The position numbers were made by a program, and so were the translations under genes. 64,000 bases of DNA from NCBI RefSeq assembly GCF_030316135.1, contig NZ_CP128185.1, forward strand, positions 62,001-126,000, in the 5' to 3' direction. This DNA comes from Aliiglaciecola sp. LCG003. GTDB taxonomy: Bacteria > Pseudomonadota > Gammaproteobacteria > Enterobacterales > Alteromonadaceae. Below, piece after piece: positions 48,155 through 59,060 of the stretch (position 1 is its first letter; each line of letters opens with the position of its first letter). The notes below the pieces were generated by a model. The model did no database searches and had not been told where the DNA came from. It saw only the letters and a program-made list of their open reading frames with translations.

Positions 48155-49374
48155 ATGAAAATAGTCGATGCTAAGGTTATTGTAACTTGTCCAAGCCGCA
48201 ACTTTGTGACCCTAAAAATCACCACAGATGAGGGGATTTATGGGATAGGTGATGCCACGCTAAACGGTCGCGAGTTAGCAGTGGCCAGTTACTTAGAGGA
48301 TCACTTGGTTCCGTGTTTAATAGGCAAGGATGCGAGTCGCATCGAAGACTTGTGGCAGTTTTTCTATCGTGGTGCGTATTGGCGTCGTGGTCCGGTTGGA
48401 ATGACTGCTATTGCTGCCGTAGACGTGGCACTTTGGGATATTAAAGCGAAAGCGGCCAACATGCCACTGTATCAACTGCTAGGTGGGCGAAGTCGTGACG
48501 GTGTTATGGTTTACGGTCACGCTAATGGAGCCACGGTTGAAGAGACAGTAGATGAGGTTGGGCGTTTTATCGATATGGGTTACAAGGCTATACGGGCGCA
48601 AACTGGTGTGCCTGGCCTGGCTAGTACCTACGGGGTTTCTAAAGACAAAATGTTCTATGAGCCAGCCGATGGAAACTTACCTACTGAGAATGTTTGGTCG
48701 ACAAGCAAGTATTTGAACAGCATTCCCAAGTTATTTGAAACGCTGCGCGATACCTATGGCTATGATCACCACCTATGGCTATGATCACCACCTATTGCAT
48801 GATGCGCACCATCGTTGTACGCCCATTGAAGCGGCACAATTAGGCAAATCATTAGAGCCCTATAAACTGTTTTGGTTGGAAGATGCAGTGCCTGCGGAGT
48901 TACATCAGACTGTTTCGTCAACACACCACCACGCCAATTGCTGTGGGCGAAGTGTTTTCCTCAATTCATGACTGTCATCAGCTAATAAGTGAGCAGTTGA
49001 TAGATTACATTCGCACAACCATAGTGCATGCTGGTGGCATTTCCCATTTGCGTCGTATTGCGCATTTAGCTGAGCTGTATCATGTACGCACCGGCTTTCA
49101 TGGCGCTACCGACTTGAGCCCAGTAACTATGGGGGCTGCGGTGCATTTTGACACTTGGGTGCCCAATTTTGGGATACAAGAATACATGCGTCAGACCGAT
49201 CAAACCAATGAGGTTTTCCCACATGATCACCGATTTGATAAGGGTTTTATGTTAGCCGGTGAAAAGCCAGGGCATGGTGTTGATATAGATGAGACGCTGG
49301 CAGCAAAATACCCTTATCAACGGGCCTATTTACCGGTTAATCGCTTAGAGGACGGTACGCTCTATAACTGGTAA
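48155..49374 (+). pseudogene. manD: mannonate dehydratase (ManD/RspA-type), broken by two frameshifts
   Basis: The region encodes an enolase-superfamily acid-sugar dehydratase that would turn D-mannonate into 2-keto-3-deoxygluconate, late in glucuronate use. Three reading-frame pieces together give a full-length protein of about 400 residues. Piece 1 (48155-48784) is normal to RDTYGYDHH; a 19-bp tandem duplication at 48752-48789 then shifts the frame. Piece 2 covers [15 protein letters not shown] to AVPAELHQ. Near 48905 a second shift, equal to a loss of 8 bp by comparison with the usual spacing of PAE to RLxRQHTTTP, moves to piece 3 ([17 protein letters not shown] to YNW at 49374). As written the product stops at residue 209. 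Sequencing error is possible but unlikely for a clean duplication. Confidence 0.85.
48752..48789 (+). repeat. 19-bp perfect tandem duplication inside manD
   Basis: The unit ACCTATGGCTATGATCACC occurs twice in a row (48752-48770 and 48771-48789), followed by a partial third ACCTAT. Removing one copy restores the conserved [16 protein letters not shown] reading. Confidence 0.95.
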
Positions 49375-49426
49375 TTGAATAATCTATTGTTAAAGCAATG
49401 TCGCTTTAAAAAAATGACAGGAAATA

Positions 49427-49464
49427 AACTATGTTCGCCTTTGTCGTAAAGGTCGAACATAGTT
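49427..49464. terminator. hairpin between manD remnant and pobA
   Basis: AACTATGTTCG (49427-49437) pairs with CGAACATAGTT (49454-49464), extended by CCTTT/AAAGG inside with one bulged base and a 5-nt loop. It sits between convergent genes and has no long T-run, so it could terminate both or be a simple palindrome. Confidence 0.5.
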
Positions 49465-49484
49465 AGTACACAGGTAAAGCTAGA

Positions 49485-50705
<1,221 letters not shown>

Positions 50706-50830
50706 TTACTTTAGTTTATGGTCTAATAATGCTCAATTTAAATGGATTTATGAATTCACATCCGCGTTATATTATTGTACTTTTGCGTCATGTTAACGAA
50801 TGGTTAAATATAAATAGCTGGGAGTAATGG

Positions 50831-51715
50831 ATGACAGAGAACGCCATTCCATTTTACGATCTCTATGGTGAAGCCTTTATTCGCCAAGAGCCAAATGTGG
50901 CCCACGTGGAAGATATCGCCACCAGAAGTCGTGGCCTTGGCTGGGAAATTGCCCCTCATCGGCATAATCGGTTATCGCAGATCATCGCGGTATTTGATGG
51001 CCAGTGGACGGTTGAGTTAGACGATCAACACTATAGATTAAATGGCAACTGGTTAGTGTTGATCCCAGCTGGCGTGGTACATGGCTTTCACTTTGCGTCA
51101 AATACTCAAGGTTTTGTATTGTCACTAAATGACTCCTTGCTAGGTAGTAATGATGAGAGCTATTCGGCAAGGGGATTAGCAGAGTTGGTTTGGAAACCGC
51201 AAGCTCTGGAATTCAAAGACAGCCAACAAATTGAGCGTTTTTGTCACTATATTCGGCTGTTAAAGCATGAACTAAGTGCCGACGAGCTGGCGCAAAATTT
51301 GGCGGTAGATCATTTGGTTCAATTGATTTTGGTCACGGTATTGCGGCAACAACGTTTACAAGCCATGACACTCAGTAGTGCCAGTCGAGAGTCATCTGTG
51401 CTACTGAAATTTCGCGCCTTAATCGAACAACACTATCAACAGCATTTAGCGGTTAAAGATTACGCCCAACAACTGCATATATCGATTTCTAAACTCAATC
51501 GGCTGTGCCAAACCTTGTTGAATAACTCTCCCAAAGCCATTATTCATCAACGGTTGGTGATTGAAGCCAAGCGACGTTTGATTTATACCCAACAAAGCGT
51601 GGAGGAAATTTCAGAAGTTCTGGGATTTAGTGATCCGGCTTATTTCAGTCGTTTTTTTAAACAAATGGTTGGTGTAACTGCGGGAGCATTTCGTCAACAA
51701 GGGAATATTAATTAA
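50831..51715 (+). CDS. AraC-family regulator divergent to pobA (PobC-like)
   Basis: This 294-residue protein has an N-terminal cupin-like effector domain (APHRHNRLSQIIAVFDG near residue 38, LIPAGVVHGFHF near 77) and a C-terminal AraC DNA-binding domain ending in ISEVLGFSDPAYFSRFFKQM near residue 258. Pseudomonas species have an AraC-type 4-hydroxybenzoate regulator, PobC, in the same divergent position. It most likely activates pobA when 4-hydroxybenzoate is present. The 137-bp gap between the starts should hold its binding site, but I see no clear repeat. It converges on the LysR gene across 12 bp. Confidence 0.85.
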   Translation: MTENAIPFYDLYGEAFIRQEPNVAHVEDIATRSRGLGWEIAPHRHNRLSQIIAVFDGQWTVELDDQHYRLNGNWLVLIPAGVVHGFHFASNTQGFVLSLNDSLLGSNDESYSARGLAELVWKPQALEFKDSQQIERFCHYIRLLKHELSADELAQNLAVDHLVQLILVTVLRQQRLQAMTLSSASRESSVLLKFRALIEQHYQQHLAVKDYAQQLHISISKLNRLCQTLLNNSPKAIIHQRLVIEAKRRLIYTQQSVEEISEVLGFSDPAYFSRFFKQMVGVTAGAFRQQGNIN

Positions 51716-51727
51716 ATCAACTTTCGA

Positions 51728-52921
51728 TTATTTAGTTTGTGCTAATTGTTCAATAATCGTCAAAAAACGGCTTTGCATTTGAGTTGGGTGCCACGTTCTA
51801 CGCATAGTCAACCCTATCTGCCGATAGGTGTCTGGCAAGGTCATAGGGCAAACCGCCAATAAGCCAGCCCGTACTTCAATTTCTACTTGTCTGGCAGTTA
51901 AAAGGGCGGCTCGCTCGCTGTTCAGCAGTATTCCTCGCACCGCAACCAACGAGCTGCATTCAATCACGTGTGAAGGTGGCGCTAGACCGTGACTAGCAAA
52001 GATTTGGCTAAATACATTCCGCGCAGGTGTGCCTTTAGCTGGCGCCACCCAATTGAGTTCTTGTAATTCAGCAGCTGAAATAGTTTGACGTGTCGCCAGT
52101 GCGTGATTGGCCTTAACCACAATATTCAACTGATCCTGAAACAGAGGGCGTTGAACTATATCCTGGCTAGGCAATGGTGGACGAAGGGCGCCAACGATAA
52201 GATCGAGTTGGCCATGCAGCAGACTATTGAACTGCTCCCCGTAAGGACCATCAACGATAGAAATACTCGCATCTGGGAATTCATCATTTAACTGCAATAC
52301 AGATAGAGGTACGATTTCAGTTCGAGCTAACGGCAAGCTGCCGACCCGCAATGAGCCATTGCGCTTACCATTAAATTCTTGCATCTCTTCTATGCCTTGT
52401 TGCAACTCGGCAAAAAATAAACTGGCATAGCGGCGCAGTTGCTTGGCGCGCCAAGTAGGTTCAACGCCGCTAGGTGAGCGTTGCAATAGCACCTGCTCAC
52501 AGAATTGCTCGAGATCCTTAATAGTGCGGTGCAGGGTCGGCTGGGTTAAACCTAAATGTAGTGCTGCTGCGGTATAGCTTTGTAATTCAACAATATTGAT
52601 AAGCGCTGTGAGTTGGCGACTGGTGATGGAACGAATAAAGTTTTGCCGCTTAATTTTGTCGTTGGTGAACAAAATGGCAGCGAACTCGTACAAGTGAGCG
52701 AAGGCCCGGCTTATTCGTGCTAAAAATAGTTCGCCTACTTCCGTCGCCTGCATGCCAGCATGAGAACGACTAAACAAAGAATAGCCGAGTTCACTCTCCA
52801 ATTTATTAATACCCTGTGTAAGAGCTGACTGGGTCAAGTGGATTTGACTTGCCGCTTGACTTAAAGTGCCAAAATCCTTGATTTTAAGTGCACAAAGTAA
52901 GTGGCGAGTATTAATATGCAT
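51728..52921 (-). CDS. LysR-type regulator with two N-terminal helix-turn-helix domains
   Basis: This 397-residue protein is about 90 residues longer than an ordinary LysR regulator. It has two LysR-type winged helix-turn-helix domains in tandem: the first at about residues 1-62 (FGTLSQAASQIHLTQSALTQ) and the second at about 98-157 (SYTAAALHLGLTQPTLHRTI). A standard effector-binding domain follows from about residue 185 (GSLRVGSLPL). It is divergent from ligK with 139 bp between starts, so it probably controls the lig operon, as LigR does in Sphingobium. The start ATG is at 52921. A fusion of an extra domain, not a misread frame, is indicated, since both units lie in one uninterrupted reading frame. 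Confidence 0.88.
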   Translation of the reverse strand: MHINTRHLLCALKIKDFGTLSQAASQIHLTQSALTQGINKLESELGYSLFSRSHAGMQATEVGELFLARISRAFAHLYEFAAILFTNDKIKRQNFIRSITSRQLTALINIVELQSYTAAALHLGLTQPTLHRTIKDLEQFCEQVLLQRSPSGVEPTWRAKQLRRYASLFFAELQQGIEEMQEFNGKRNGSLRVGSLPLARTEIVPLSVLQLNDEFPDASISIVDGPYGEQFNSLLHGQLDLIVGALRPPLPSQDIVQRPLFQDQLNIVVKANHALATRQTISAAELQELNWVAPAKGTPARNVFSQIFASHGLAPPSHVIECSSLVAVRGILLNSERAALLTARQVEIEVRAGLLAVCPMTLPDTYRQIGLTMRRTWHPTQMQSRFLTIIEQLAQTK

Positions 52922-53060
52922 TTATCAATCTCGTATAGAATGAAACTAGTTAATTTTTTTGATTATAGAAAAAATTAATAGTCTATGACAGCTTTCTAAA
53001 GATATTTATGCTTTGAGCTGGCGCATACTCTATTTATGAAAACACACATTGAGGTGAATT

Positions 53061-53750
53061 ATGGCTGTATGTATTACTGATATTGCTCGTCCGAGCCCCC
53101 AAACGGTGGCTAAATTTAAAGATGCTGAAGTCGCTACAGTGCATGAAGCTCAAGGGCGAAAAGGTTTGTTGGCTGATTACATGCGGCCAATATATCGCCC
53201 AGCACGTATTGCTGGAACGGCGGTTACCTGTGAGGTTGCTCCGGGCGATAACTGGATGATTCATGTGGCGGTCGAACAATGTCAAGCCGGTGATATTCTT
53301 GTCGTTGCGCCTACCAGTCCCAGCTTAGATGGCTTTTTTGGTGACTTATTAGCGACTTCATTAAAAGCGCGCGGCGTTCTCGGTTTGATCATTGATGGCG
53401 GCGTACGAGATGTTGCCACCTTAACCGAGATGGAATTTCCAGTCTGGTCAAAAGCTATCTTTGCTCAAGGAGCAGTGAAAGAAACGGTCGGTAATGTCAA
53501 TGTTCCCGTTGTGTGTGCTGGGGCTTATATCCGACCCGGTGATATTATTGTCGCTGATGATGATGGCGTTGTGGTAGTCAAACGTGAAGAAGCTGATGCG
53601 GTGGATGAAAGTGTACAAAAGCGCGTGGCTAATGAAGAACATAAGCGCGAAATATTAGCCAGCGGTGTCTTGGGTTTAGATCTATATAAAATGCGCGAGC
53701 GCTTAGCCGAAAAAGGCTTACGCTATGTTAAGCAGGGCGAGGAAGGCTAG
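53061..53750 (+). CDS. ligK: 4-carboxy-4-hydroxy-2-oxoadipate aldolase
   Basis: LigK (also GalC) splits 4-carboxy-4-hydroxy-2-oxoadipate to pyruvate and oxaloacetate, the last step of protocatechuate 4,5-cleavage. The 229-residue protein has the RraA-like fold with [13 protein letters not shown] near residue 73, [15 protein letters not shown] near 98 and the metal-binding IIDGGVRD near residue 118. TGAGGTG precedes the ATG. It is the first gene of the lig operon and is divergent to the tandem-HTH LysR gene. One could confuse it with RraA, but the context and length support the aldolase. Confidence 0.94.
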   Translation: MAVCITDIARPSPQTVAKFKDAEVATVHEAQGRKGLLADYMRPIYRPARIAGTAVTCEVAPGDNWMIHVAVEQCQAGDILVVAPTSPSLDGFFGDLLATSLKARGVLGLIIDGGVRDVATLTEMEFPVWSKAIFAQGAVKETVGNVNVPVVCAGAYIRPGDIIVADDDGVVVVKREEADAVDESVQKRVANEEHKREILASGVLGLDLYKMRERLAEKGLRYVKQGEEG

Positions 53751-54839
53751 ATGCAACGCCCTATTCCCTGTTCCATTATGCGAGGCGGAACCTCCAAAGG
53801 CTTGTATTTTATAGCTGACGACTTGCCTTCGGAGCCCGCTTTGCGTGATCAACTGTTGCTTAACCTTATGGGTTCACCTGACGAGCGGCAAATTGATGGA
53901 TTAGGTGGTGCTCATCCATTGACCAGCAAGGTTGCAATCGTGAGCAAATCGAAGCGGCCAGACGCAGATATAGACTATTTGTTTTTACAAGTGGTGGTTG
54001 ATAAAGCTCAGGTGAGTGATGCTCAGAACTGTGGCAACATACTCGCAGGCGTCGGCCCCTTTGCCATTGAACAAGGTTTGGTGACTGCTAACCAAGATGT
54101 AACTGATGTGCGCATTCATATGCTCAATACCGGCTCAAACGCAGTGGCTAGAGTGCAAACCCCACAAGGCATAGTAAATTACTGTGGTGACGCCAAAATT
54201 GACGGTGTTCCAGGTTGCAGTGCGCCTGTACTGATCGACTTTTTAGATATTGCGGGTTCCAGTTGTGGTAGCTTATTCCCAACAGGAAATAGCCAAGAAG
54301 TAATTAATAACCTTGCTGTTACCTGCATTGATAATGGCATGCCAGTTGTCTTAATGCAGGCTAGCGACTTTGGTTTGACGGGTGCTGAATCCCCGGCCGA
54401 ATTAGAAGCTAATTTCGCTCTAAAATCTCAAATTGAAGCTATACGTTTAGCTGCAGGTAAGTTAATGAACTTGGGCGATGTCAGCAAAAAAACTGTCCCC
54501 AAAATGACCTTGATTTCTAAACCATTACAAGGCGGCCAGCTAAATACTCGCAGTTTTATTCCCCACCGAGTGCATGACGCCATAGGGGTATTGGGCTCAG
54601 TGAGTGTCGCTACTGCTTGTTTATTAAAAGGCACTGTGGCTCACGACTTACTCCAGCAAGATTATGCTGACGGTAGTGTTGAAATTGTAGTTGAGCATCC
54701 CACAGGCCAATTTAATGTAGAAATGGAAGTGAGTGGCAGTAGCGATATTGCCAGCTTTCGAGTTCATCGAGCCGCTTTGTTGCGTACCGCCCGTTTATTG
54801 ATGCGCGGTGAGGCAATGGCAGCCAATAGTTTATGTTAA
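53751..54839 (+). CDS. ligU: 4-oxalomesaconate tautomerase (PrpF-like)
   Basis: LigU (GalD) isomerises the double bond of 4-oxalomesaconate so that the hydratase can act. The 362-residue protein begins with the PrpF-family segment PIPCSIMRGGTSKGLYF, contains CGNILAGVGPFAIEQGLV near residue 96 with the family cysteine, and ends with a partner domain near HDAIGVLGSVSVATACLL. The ATG follows the ligK stop with no gap, which indicates coupled translation. PrpF aconitate isomerase of the methylcitrate cycle is the alternative, but no prp genes are near. Confidence 0.93.
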   Translation: MQRPIPCSIMRGGTSKGLYFIADDLPSEPALRDQLLLNLMGSPDERQIDGLGGAHPLTSKVAIVSKSKRPDADIDYLFLQVVVDKAQVSDAQNCGNILAGVGPFAIEQGLVTANQDVTDVRIHMLNTGSNAVARVQTPQGIVNYCGDAKIDGVPGCSAPVLIDFLDIAGSSCGSLFPTGNSQEVINNLAVTCIDNGMPVVLMQASDFGLTGAESPAELEANFALKSQIEAIRLAAGKLMNLGDVSKKTVPKMTLISKPLQGGQLNTRSFIPHRVHDAIGVLGSVSVATACLLKGTVAHDLLQQDYADGSVEIVVEHPTGQFNVEMEVSGSSDIASFRVHRAALLRTARLLMRGEAMAANSLC

Positions 54840-54882
54840 ATGCTAACATTAGACATGCATCCCCAATTAGGAGGAACACCCC

Positions 54883-55902
54883 ATGATCATTGATTGCCAC
54901 GGACATTACACCACAGCACCTGAACCTTTACAGTTGTTTCGTGAAGCACAAATTAAAGCTTATAAAGAAGGTAAGGCCTTACCTGAAGTGCCACATATTA
55001 GTGACGAGCAAATTCGCGAGAGTATCGATAAGAACCAGATAAAACTGTTGGATGAACGTGGTTTAGATATGACCATTTTCTCGCCCCGCGCGTCTGCTAT
55101 GGCCCATCATGTGGGTAATGAAGCGGTGTCCAAACAATGGACTTCCGCCTGTAATGATTTAATTGCTCGTGTAGTGGAACTGTACCCACAGCGTTTTATC
55201 GGAGTGTGTCAGTTACCCCAGTCGGTAGGTGTACCCATTAAGAACTCTATTGAAGAGTTAGAGCGTTGTGTCACTGAAAAAGGCTTTGTGGGGTGTAACC
55301 TGAATCCTGATCCCTCTGGCGGTCATTGGAATTCAGCACCCTTAACCGATCCAAGCTGGTATCCATTTTACGAAAAAATGGTTGAATTGGATGTTCCGGC
55401 GATGATCCACGTTTCTGGTTCGTGTAACCCCAATTTCCATGCTACTGGCGCACACTATATGAACGCCGATACCACTGCTTTTATGCAGTTCTTGGAAGGT
55501 AACCTGTTTAAAGATTTTCCAGACTTACGTTTTATTATTCCGCATGGCGGCGGTGCAGTGCCATATCACTGGGGCCGTTATCGTGGTTTGGCGGATATGC
55601 TCAAACAACCGCCATTGCGTGAACATGTGATGAAAAACGTCTATTTCGATACCTGTGTGTACCACCAACCAGGCATTGATTTGCTATTTAAAGTGATCGA
55701 TATTGAAAATATCCTGTTTGGTTCAGAAATGATAGGTGCGGTGCGCGGCATAGACCCCGAAACCGGTAACTATTTCGATGATACCAAGCGTTATGTCGAT
55801 GCACTTAATTTATCCGATAGTGACCGTACTAAAATTTATTCAGGTAATGCCCGTAGAGTTTATCCGGGGCTGGACAAAAAATTAATAGGAATGGGCCTAT
55901 GA
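54883..55902 (+). CDS. ligJ: 4-oxalomesaconate hydratase
   Basis: LigJ hydrates 4-oxalomesaconate to 4-carboxy-4-hydroxy-2-oxoadipate. The 339-residue protein is of the amidohydrolase superfamily: IIDCHGHYTT near the N-terminus supplies two histidine ligands, MIHVSGSCNP near residue 172 another, and IIPHGGGAVPYH near residue 220 a further one. GSEMIGAVRG near residue 285 is typical of LigJ. A strong GGAGGAAC site precedes the ATG. Its stop overlaps the ligI start by 4 bp. Confidence 0.93.
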   Translation: MIIDCHGHYTTAPEPLQLFREAQIKAYKEGKALPEVPHISDEQIRESIDKNQIKLLDERGLDMTIFSPRASAMAHHVGNEAVSKQWTSACNDLIARVVELYPQRFIGVCQLPQSVGVPIKNSIEELERCVTEKGFVGCNLNPDPSGGHWNSAPLTDPSWYPFYEKMVELDVPAMIHVSGSCNPNFHATGAHYMNADTTAFMQFLEGNLFKDFPDLRFIIPHGGGAVPYHWGRYRGLADMLKQPPLREHVMKNVYFDTCVYHQPGIDLLFKVIDIENILFGSEMIGAVRGIDPETGNYFDDTKRYVDALNLSDSDRTKIYSGNARRVYPGLDKKLIGMGL

Positions 55903-56789
55903 CACAATTTAGCAAAGATGCCGACTGGTTAGATTGGCATCCTTCTCCCTCTAAGCCGAAATTTGTTGTTCCACAAGGGGCTGTAGATGCCCATTGCCAT
56001 GTATTTGGACCAGGTAACGAATTTCCTTTTGCCCCTGAACGTAAATATACCCCTTGTGATGCCTCAAAAGCGCAGTTATGGGCCTTACGAGATTACCTCG
56101 GTTTTAGCCGGAACGTGGTGGTACAGGCTACCTGTCATGGTGCCGACAACAGTGCGCTAGTTGATGCACTTCAGGCATCTAGAGGTTTGGCCCGCGGCGT
56201 TGCCACGGTAAATGAAAAGATTACAGACGCAGAACTAGAAGCATTGCATCAAGCAGGTGTGCGCGGTGTACGTTTTAACTTTGTAAAACGACTAGTTGAT
56301 GCCTTACCTTTTGACTCACTCAAGCGCATTGCGAGTCGAATTAAAGAGCTGGATTGGCATATAGTCATTTATTTTGAGGGTCAGGAGCTGCCCGAGTTAT
56401 ACGACTTTTTTATCAGTTTGCCTACTACTGTTGTGGTGGATCATATGGGCCGCCCTGATGTCTCTAAATCTATTGATGGTCCTGAATTTGGCTTGTTTTT
56501 GAAATTGATGAGCGATAATGAGAATTTTTGGTCGAAGGTTAGCTGTCCAGAACGTTTGTCACTGTTAGGACCCTCCAAACATTATGTTGATGTAGTGCCT
56601 TTTGCACGCACTGTAGTCGAGCAGTTTTCTGAGCGCGTATTGTGGGGTACGGATTGGCCCCACCCTAACATGAAAACGCATATGCCAGATGATGGTCAAT
56701 TGGTTGATATGATCCCATTGATTGCCCCGACCGCCGAATTACAACATAAATTGCTAGTGGACAATCCGATGCGGCTGTATTGGTCATAA
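55899..56789 (+). CDS. ligI: 2-pyrone-4,6-dicarboxylate hydrolase
   Basis: LigI opens the lactone ring of 2-pyrone-4,6-dicarboxylate to 4-oxalomesaconate. The 296-residue amidohydrolase-superfamily protein has VDAHCHVFGPGNEFPFAPER near residue 28, the VQATCHGADNSALVDAL segment near residue 74, VVDHMGRPDV near 182 and LWGTDWPHPN near 248 with the conserved aspartate. This enzyme acts without metal in characterised cases. It overlaps ligJ by 4 bp. A degenerate 14-bp repeat starts in its last codons. Confidence 0.94.
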   Translation: MTQFSKDADWLDWHPSPSKPKFVVPQGAVDAHCHVFGPGNEFPFAPERKYTPCDASKAQLWALRDYLGFSRNVVVQATCHGADNSALVDALQASRGLARGVATVNEKITDAELEALHQAGVRGVRFNFVKRLVDALPFDSLKRIASRIKELDWHIVIYFEGQELPELYDFFISLPTTVVVDHMGRPDVSKSIDGPEFGLFLKLMSDNENFWSKVSCPERLSLLGPSKHYVDVVPFARTVVEQFSERVLWGTDWPHPNMKTHMPDDGQLVDMIPLIAPTAELQHKLLVDNPMRLYWS

Positions 56790-56838
56790 TAAAACAGTCA
56801 TAAGAGAACGGTCACAACAAAATGGTCGAAATAATAAT
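56783..56838. repeat. four degenerate 14-bp tandem repeats between ligI and ligA
   Basis: GTC recurs at 56783, 56797, 56811 and 56825, exactly 14 bp apart, with similar following bases (consensus about GTCATAATAAAACG). The first unit includes the ligI stop. The repeats lie in the only sizeable gap inside the lig operon (85 bp). Confidence 0.6.
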
Positions 56839-56874
56839 CACCAGAGCAGTGTTGAAAAATTAAAAGGAAAGACA

Positions 56875-58100
<1,226 letters not shown>

Positions 58101-58109
58101 GAGTTAAAT

Positions 58110-59051
58110 ATGAAAGTTATCGTTGTAGGCCCTGGAGCTTTTGGGATTAAACATCTTGATGGCATAAAGAATATCGATGGTGTAGAGGTTGTGGCATTAG
58201 TTGGCCGTTCAGTAGAAAAAACTCAAAAAGTGGCTGATGAATATGGCATTCCACAAGTTTTTACGGATCTTACACAGGCCCTGAAAATCGATGCCGATGC
58301 AGTGATCCTGTGTACGCCTACCCAACAACACGCCGAGCAATCGATACAATGTATGCGGGCCGGTAAAAACGTGCAAGTGGAGATTCCATTAGCAGATAGT
58401 TGGGCTGATTCAGAAGCCGTATTAAAAACTCAACAAGAGACAGGCTTGATTTGTATGGTAGGACATACCCGCCGTTTCAATCCCTCTCACCAATGGGTTA
58501 ATCAACGTATAAAAGCGGGAGAGCTCAACATTCAGCAAATGGATGTGCAGACCTACTTTTTCCGCCGTAAAAATATTAATGCTAAAGGTGAACCGCGTTC
58601 ATGGACAGATCACTTATTGTGGCACCATGCTGCTCATACTGTTGATTTGTTCGCGTATCAGGCAGGCTGTAAAGTGGTTAAAGCCAATGCGGTACAAGGC
58701 CCTATCCACCCAGAGCTTGGTATTGCACTTGATATGTCAATTCAGCTACAAGCTGAAAATGGTGCAATCTGTACCTTATCATTGTCCTTTAACAACGATG
58801 GGCCCATTGGTACTTTCTTCCGCTATATCTGCGACAACGGCACTTATATTGCCCGTTATGATGACTTGGTAGACGGCAAAGAAACGGCTATTGATGTATC
58901 TCAAGTCGCCGTTTCTATGAACGGCATTGAACTACAAGATCGTGAATTTTTTGCGGCGATTAAAGAAGGTCGAGAGCCAAACTCAAGTGTTGCTCAAGTC
59001 TTGGGTTGCTATAAGGTCTTACATGATCTTGAACAACAACTGATTAGCTAG
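58110..59051 (+). CDS. ligC: 4-carboxy-2-hydroxymuconate-6-semialdehyde dehydrogenase
   Basis: LigC oxidises the ring-cleavage product, in its cyclic hemiacetal form, to 2-pyrone-4,6-dicarboxylate with NAD(P)+. The 313-residue protein has a Gfo/Idh/MocA-type Rossmann fold: VVGPGAFGIKHLDGI at the N-terminus, then VILCTPTQQHAEQ near residue 68, and LLWHHAAHTVDLF near residue 170, which holds active-site histidines. TAGGAGTT precedes the ATG. It lies 9 bp after ligB. Its product is the substrate of LigI, which completes the pathway. Confidence 0.94.
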   Translation: MKVIVVGPGAFGIKHLDGIKNIDGVEVVALVGRSVEKTQKVADEYGIPQVFTDLTQALKIDADAVILCTPTQQHAEQSIQCMRAGKNVQVEIPLADSWADSEAVLKTQQETGLICMVGHTRRFNPSHQWVNQRIKAGELNIQQMDVQTYFFRRKNINAKGEPRSWTDHLLWHHAAHTVDLFAYQAGCKVVKANAVQGPIHPELGIALDMSIQLQAENGAICTLSLSFNNDGPIGTFFRYICDNGTYIARYDDLVDGKETAIDVSQVAVSMNGIELQDREFFAAIKEGREPNSSVAQVLGCYKVLHDLEQQLIS

Positions 59052-59060
59052 GAGTTAGCC

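Noticed and set aside
48735-49374. Two short separate genes downstream of a 209-residue dehydratase
   Set aside because: Each continues the mannonate dehydratase sequence in a shifted frame, so they are parts of one broken gene.
53061-53750. RraA ribonuclease regulator instead of aldolase
   Set aside because: The length and the position at the head of a complete lig operon favour the aldolase; RraA is shorter.
53751-54839. PrpF of the methylcitrate cycle
   Set aside because: No prpB, prpC or acnD nearby, and it directly abuts ligK.
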